A stretch of 64,000 nucleotides of DNA from Caldilineaceae bacterium (lineage in GTDB: Bacteria > Chloroflexota > Anaerolineae > Caldilineales > Caldilineaceae). Within the stretch, counting starts at the first letter, position 1; each line of letters opens with the position of its first letter. Positions 60,246 through 64,000 of the stretch are shown piece by piece. The stretch is taken from positions 124,001 to 188,000 of the forward strand of contig JAHBVF010000009.1 of the NCBI GenBank assembly GCA_019637685.1. Reading direction: 5' to 3'. The notes beneath the pieces are model-generated. The model was not told where the DNA came from. It saw nothing but the letters and a program-made list of their open reading frames with translations, and searched no databases. Made by a program: the position numbers and the translations under genes.

Positions 60246-62528
60246 CTACTTAACCGCGGCATAGCCCATCATCCCATCTTTGTTTTGGTAGGTGGGGTCA
60301 CCCAAACGGTCGAAATTGACCTGGAGGGCCACATTGCTCACCCCGCTGATACCCGAACCGTTGAGGCCGCTGGGGATTTCGGGGGGTGTGCCTGACGTAG
60401 ACCAGAAGTTGACGGCTGCATTAGTCGGCACATTGGATTTTGTCACCGAACTGCCCGCACTATTTCCGTAGGTGTCGAAGTAGTGGAGTTGGATGTTGGC
60501 AGAGTTGCTGTTCCTGTTCTGGGCCTGGATGCCGGTGTAGGTCCACGGCCAGCTTTTCTGGATGTGGGCCATCCCCGTCCCTGCGTTGAGGCTGCTGACC
60601 CCCTCGTACTGAGTCACCCCATAGCGGTTGTTTGTGGTATCGAAACGGTCATACTGGGCCATCACCGACAGAGGGCCTCCGCCGTACAGCGCTTGGACTG
60701 TGGCAGAGCCGAAGAAACCGGTAGGCATTCCTGTGGGTCGCCAGAAGTTTGCCGAGCGGTAGGGGCCGAGGGTTATGTCTTGGGTAATGGAAGCTGTGCC
60801 AGAGTGGAGAGGATAGAAGCGGACACGGAAGGTTGTGCTGCCGCTGCTGGCATTCTGCACTTGCACAGAACTATCGTAGCCGTAGTATTCACGGGCCACA
60901 ATGGGTGCGTAGTAGAAGGTGGCTGGGCTGCCCTCGGCCAGGTAGCTGCCAGACAGGTAGGGGGTGGTGATGACGCCATTGCCATCGGTCTCACCGACGA
61001 GATTGCGGGTGGTGACTACCAGCGGTTGGTTAGAGGAGACCCGCGCCGAGGCCATTGAAGCGCCAAAGGAGGCTTCCCAAGTGGGCATCTGTGTGCCCGC
61101 CACGGTCGCCCGTCCGTTGGCAGCAATGGTGAGGTTGACGGAGTAAGAGCCGCTGTCTGTCGTCCAACTGTCGTAGAAGGTGACGGTGGCCGAGGCGCTT
61201 TGGGGATTGGGATTGTAGAGGAAGAGGTCGGTGGTCTGTCTCCAATTCGAGTTGAGGGTAGGCCAGCGTTTGAGCACCAGCGGCGCATAGGTGACAAGCG
61301 CGGGCTGGGTTGCGCCCGGATAGGCGGCGGCCAGATAGCGCCCGTCAGCGAAGCTATTTATGTTCTCCACCACCACCGACAGGTCTTCGCTGCCAATAGC
61401 TAGCGCCGAACCGATGAAAGCCGTAGGAGATGGGAAAGTGAGACTGGCTTGGGGTGCGATGGAATCCTGCCGTTGCTCCTTGACCTGACCAGTTGTCCAG
61501 AAAAAAGTCGTGTTCACTTTGGCTGTGTGGGTCGCACTGTTGTTGCGTACTGTGACGTTCGACACCCAAGTTCCAAAGTTCTGCACGTCCGGCAGATAGT
61601 TTGGATAGAGACCGACGTAGGTTGTGCGTCCAGCAACGAAAGTATGCCCGCCAAGATCGCGATAAGTATTGCCCCCCTGTTTGGCAACTAGATTATAGGT
61701 CCCTGGTGCAACATCTGTGGTGGCGAAATTCTCCACCAAAATGTCATCAGGATTCTCGTTTGCCGCATTATACGTTTCAGAGTAGCCGTATACTCCGGAA
61801 GTAGCTCCGCTGGGTTTTTGGATGCCTTCTATAGTCAATCCCCCTACTGGATTTCCGGCAGTATCTGTCACCAGACCAACAGCCGTTCCAGTCTGGGTTG
61901 ACCCGCTGTTGTAGGGTGCTATCCACGCTTCGCCGTTGCGGGAGTTTGACTCGGTCCAGCCCAAATTTGGATCAATCCCGTTGGAAGCCATTGGCGGTGT
62001 CATATCCTGGTGGACGATAATCTGCAAATGGAGGTGGTTACCAGAGGAATTGCCAGTATCGTCGACTTCAGCAATTTTGCTGCCGGCGTTGACCGCAGAA
62101 TTCAAGGCAGGAACAACGCTATTCTGCTTGAGATGAGCATACAAGGAGTAGACATACCCCCACTGGCCTACGGCTTGCCCGTTATTCTGCTGCACCCAGT
62201 GGCGTTGTTCGTGGCGAATTAGCACAAAATTGCCAAATGGAGATGAAAAAGGGTCTGCATAATCCAGAATGTCTTCTCTCAAAGCCACCACTGTACCGTT
62301 TGCAATTGCCTTCACCTCGATTCCATTAGAAGCAGGAAAGTCGATACCCTTGTGCCCTGGATTACCTTCTCCATAGAGATAGCCTTGGTTGATCTTGCCA
62401 TTGGTGAGCGGTCGCAAGTTGGTATGAGCTGCGTAGGCAACGATGGGCAAAATGGCTATTACAATGAACACAAGTCGAATCGTGTGAGCCATTCGAATCG
62501 AAACGCGTAACCTGCTGAGAATGTTCAT
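60246..62528 (-). CDS. Secreted M23 (LytM-type) peptidase-like protein with long C-terminal region
   Basis: A 760-residue exported protein. An N-terminal hydrophobic segment (~residues 17-35) acts as signal. The M23 domain follows at ~40-190: GHKGIDFP supplies H and D, YAHLK and GNHLHLQI the remaining His residues. A Gly-rich carboxypeptidase-regulatory-like segment and long beta-rich region (~200-750), with repeated short blocks like NPNPQSASATVTFYD and AGSSVTKSN, make up the rest and probably mediate surface attachment. The M23 fold usually cuts peptidoglycan cross-links. It lies beside the TolB-like gene, 40 nt downstream of it on the same strand. Confidence 0.82.
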   Translation of the reverse strand: MNILSRLRVSIRMAHTIRLVFIVIAILPIVAYAAHTNLRPLTNGKINQGYLYGEGNPGHKGIDFPASNGIEVKAIANGTVVALREDILDYADPFSSPFGNFVLIRHEQRHWVQQNNGQAVGQWGYVYSLYAHLKQNSVVPALNSAVNAGSKIAEVDDTGNSSGNHLHLQIIVHQDMTPPMASNGIDPNLGWTESNSRNGEAWIAPYNSGSTQTGTAVGLVTDTAGNPVGGLTIEGIQKPSGATSGVYGYSETYNAANENPDDILVENFATTDVAPGTYNLVAKQGGNTYRDLGGHTFVAGRTTYVGLYPNYLPDVQNFGTWVSNVTVRNNSATHTAKVNTTFFWTTGQVKEQRQDSIAPQASLTFPSPTAFIGSALAIGSEDLSVVVENINSFADGRYLAAAYPGATQPALVTYAPLVLKRWPTLNSNWRQTTDLFLYNPNPQSASATVTFYDSWTTDSGSYSVNLTIAANGRATVAGTQMPTWEASFGASMASARVSSNQPLVVTTRNLVGETDGNGVITTPYLSGSYLAEGSPATFYYAPIVAREYYGYDSSVQVQNASSGSTTFRVRFYPLHSGTASITQDITLGPYRSANFWRPTGMPTGFFGSATVQALYGGGPLSVMAQYDRFDTTNNRYGVTQYEGVSSLNAGTGMAHIQKSWPWTYTGIQAQNRNSNSANIQLHYFDTYGNSAGSSVTKSNVPTNAAVNFWSTSGTPPEIPSGLNGSGISGVSNVALQVNFDRLGDPTYQNKDGMMGYAAVK

Positions 62529-62568
62529 ATCTTGGCTACTTTCCGGATTTAATAGTTTGTTTGATTTC

Positions 62569-63972
62569 CTATCGCTGGACTTGTGGCATCACTAGATATT
62601 CCACATCTTTGGAATAGACCTGCACTTTCGCACCGCTTTGGAGATCGAGTTCCCAGATGCCTACCCCTTGCTCTGAGAACAAAAGCTTATCTGTATGAGG
62701 TACCCATTTAGGGTACAGATTCGCTTCTTTGGCCTGCGTAAGACGCCGCAACGTTCCATCGTGAATATTGACAATCCAAATATCGGAAGACGAACTTGCT
62801 TCGTCTTCGAACCACTTTGTGCCAGCAAAAACAAACCAGGGAGTATCAGCGATCGAAACCGGTCTAGTATAGTGGTTCATGTATTGTATCTGTGTCAGTT
62901 GCTTACTATCTCCCGTTTCAAGATCAACAATCAAAACAGGAAAAGCCAGAATGACAATCTGTTTATCATTAGAGGACCAACTGACAGCACCGGCGTACAG
63001 GTCCATGGGCGTTAATTCAGTCGCTTTCCTTGCATCGTCTGCGGGCACAGTCCAAACTGCGCCACTGTTGGCAAAATCACTGAAGGTCTGGATGAACGCA
63101 ATCTGATCACCGCTGTGAGACCACTGAATTTCGCCAACGGTGTGTTCAGAACCGGTTTCCATTGTAAAGAGTGTGGTTATCGCTTTGGTGGCTACATCCA
63201 CCACCCGCAACTCCTCAATCCATACCTGCTGTGTGCCGATGATGATACGTGTACCATCCATCAGCACACGTGGCACCTCTTGCGCCGCGCGATAACGATA
63301 GGCTATGCGCGTGCCGTCGGGAGACCAGGTGGGCAACCGCCCATCCTCGGTGAGTAGTTCCAATTCCCCGGTTTCAACGTTGAGCAGATGGATGCTGTAT
63401 CGGGATAACGCAACTTTTGTCATAGAGCGATCCACTAGCACCAGGGCGACTTTATCTCCGGCAGGTGATGCAGCCCCCCACTCAAAGGGCATCACCCAGT
63501 CTTGCCGTTCGGCCAAAAGCAGCGGTGTTTGGGCCGCAATGTCGACAACTACCCGCTCTGTGCCGCTCTCCCGGTCAAAGGCCCGCAATACCTGGCCGTC
63601 GCGCAGCAGGAGCGTATAGCTCTGGGCTGTTTGGGGTAGGTCAGGAATGTAGGGAAGTTGGGCCAGAGGGATGGGCGTTACCACCGGTGTGGGCGTTGGC
63701 GTGGGCATGGGCGCTGGCGTCTCTGTCGGCGGCAGCAACGTCATGATAATTTCTGCCTCGGTCAGGAAAGCAGTGGGTGTCTCCGTGGGGGACGGGAGGG
63801 CTGTCGGAGGTAGCGTCTCAATCGGTGACGACACAACTACTTGCCCTGTCTGCACCCGCCCCGGCACAGAACGGAGTATGAACACCAACCCAACAACGAC
63901 GACCGCTGTCAGGACAACAGCAGGCAGAAATGACAACCAACCCGTAGACGCTTTCTGTTTTTGCGAGGGCAT
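62569..63972 (-). CDS. TolB-like beta-propeller protein, membrane-anchored
   Basis: A 467-residue protein with a short cytoplasmic lead, one transmembrane segment (~residues 13-33), a Thr/Pro-rich linker (~45-105, TPTP repeats) and a beta-propeller with TolB/WD40-like blades (AYRYRAAQEVPRVLMDG, IQWSHSGDQIAFIQ, SWSSNDKQIVIL, LYPKWVPHTDKLLFSEQ). It would face outward and bind partner proteins or glycans. Start at ATG 63972 with GGAGCAAAGT; the next gene lies 40 nt downstream. The same linker style occurs in the lipoprotein at 39190. Confidence 0.78.
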   Translation of the reverse strand: MPSQKQKASTGWLSFLPAVVLTAVVVVGLVFILRSVPGRVQTGQVVVSSPIETLPPTALPSPTETPTAFLTEAEIIMTLLPPTETPAPMPTPTPTPVVTPIPLAQLPYIPDLPQTAQSYTLLLRDGQVLRAFDRESGTERVVVDIAAQTPLLLAERQDWVMPFEWGAASPAGDKVALVLVDRSMTKVALSRYSIHLLNVETGELELLTEDGRLPTWSPDGTRIAYRYRAAQEVPRVLMDGTRIIIGTQQVWIEELRVVDVATKAITTLFTMETGSEHTVGEIQWSHSGDQIAFIQTFSDFANSGAVWTVPADDARKATELTPMDLYAGAVSWSSNDKQIVILAFPVLIVDLETGDSKQLTQIQYMNHYTRPVSIADTPWFVFAGTKWFEDEASSSSDIWIVNIHDGTLRRLTQAKEANLYPKWVPHTDKLLFSEQGVGIWELDLQSGAKVQVYSKDVEYLVMPQVQR

Positions 63973-64000
63973 ACTTTGCTCCTTTGGCGTAAATCCATGC

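Overview
The window is a dense, GC-rich bacterial chromosome segment (most genes roughly 58-65% GC by eye) carrying 58 intact or partial protein genes, one gene remnant and one tRNA. The best guess is Chloroflexota (Anaerolineae/Caldilineae-like). The basis is the gene mix: Tat-exported lipoproteins with Thr/Pro linkers, a sugar ABC transporter lacking its own ATPase, CtaG, enolase-superfamily sugar-acid enzymes, an AmmeMemoRadiSam B protein, and long palindromes in almost every gene gap. No ribosomal RNA or phylogenetic marker was aligned, so this is inference.

Layout. 1-1.0 kb: copper homeostasis operon on the minus strand (csoR, a copZ-like chaperone, the N-terminus of a copper P-type ATPase) with a G-tract operator on its promoter. 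1.1-3.5 kb: an AT-richer, isolated 779-residue GTPase-like protein, probably acquired. 3.7-8.3 kb: CoA-transferase subunits, an enolase-superfamily enzyme, a small P-loop kinase and a DOT1-like methyltransferase. 8.4-12.5 kb (minus): a pRiA4b ORF-3-like protein, a DinB-like protein and metY-metA behind a strong promoter and a ~245-nt structured leader. 12.5-20.7 kb (plus): a second enolase-superfamily enzyme, a sugar ABC transporter (binding protein plus two permeases), an amidohydrolase, a nucleoside hydrolase remnant, a double-SIS protein and RNase HII. 20.7-25.5 kb: a truncated nucleotidyltransferase between two inverted ~120-bp repeats, a DUF488 protein, transaldolase and a ferredoxin-reductase-like flavoprotein. 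25.5-31.0 kb (minus): a soluble GAF two-component pair, an MFS transporter, an SMP-30 lactonase and aldose epimerase. 31.0-33.6 kb: a type II restriction-modification pair and a nitroreductase. 33.8-40.6 kb: acyl-CoA synthetase, MOSC protein, YhhN, HNH nuclease, small membrane proteins and a Tat lipoprotein resembling a glycoside hydrolase. 40.6-46.1 kb: a SelW-type selenoprotein with an in-frame UGA, GNAT, NTF2-like, a membrane protein, an ATL DNA-repair protein, CtaG and a PqqB-like metallo-hydrolase. 46.3-53.9 kb: a giant membrane protein with PA14 and NHL-like parts, a membrane-anchored zinc metallopeptidase, an IS element and tRNA-Leu(GAG). 53.9-64 kb: a beta-helix protein, enolase, cysteine desulfurase, a Memo-family protein, an M23 endopeptidase and a TolB-like propeller.

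Much of the window fits a heterotroph degrading sugars and sugar acids: import (ABC, MFS), ring opening and epimerisation (SMP-30, GalM), dehydration (two enolase-superfamily enzymes), sugar-phosphate handling (SIS, transaldolase), and glycolysis/CoA activation (enolase, CoA-transferase, acyl-CoA synthetase).

The strongest unusual observations are: a UGA-containing SelW/Rdx gene that standard calling would truncate to 62 residues, with a good bacterial SECIS hairpin right after the UGA; two promoters whose predicted +1 falls exactly on the A of the start ATG (leaderless mRNAs); a palindromic repeat inserted in frame inside the SMP-30 gene; several families of near-perfect intergenic palindromes; and the structured metA leader.
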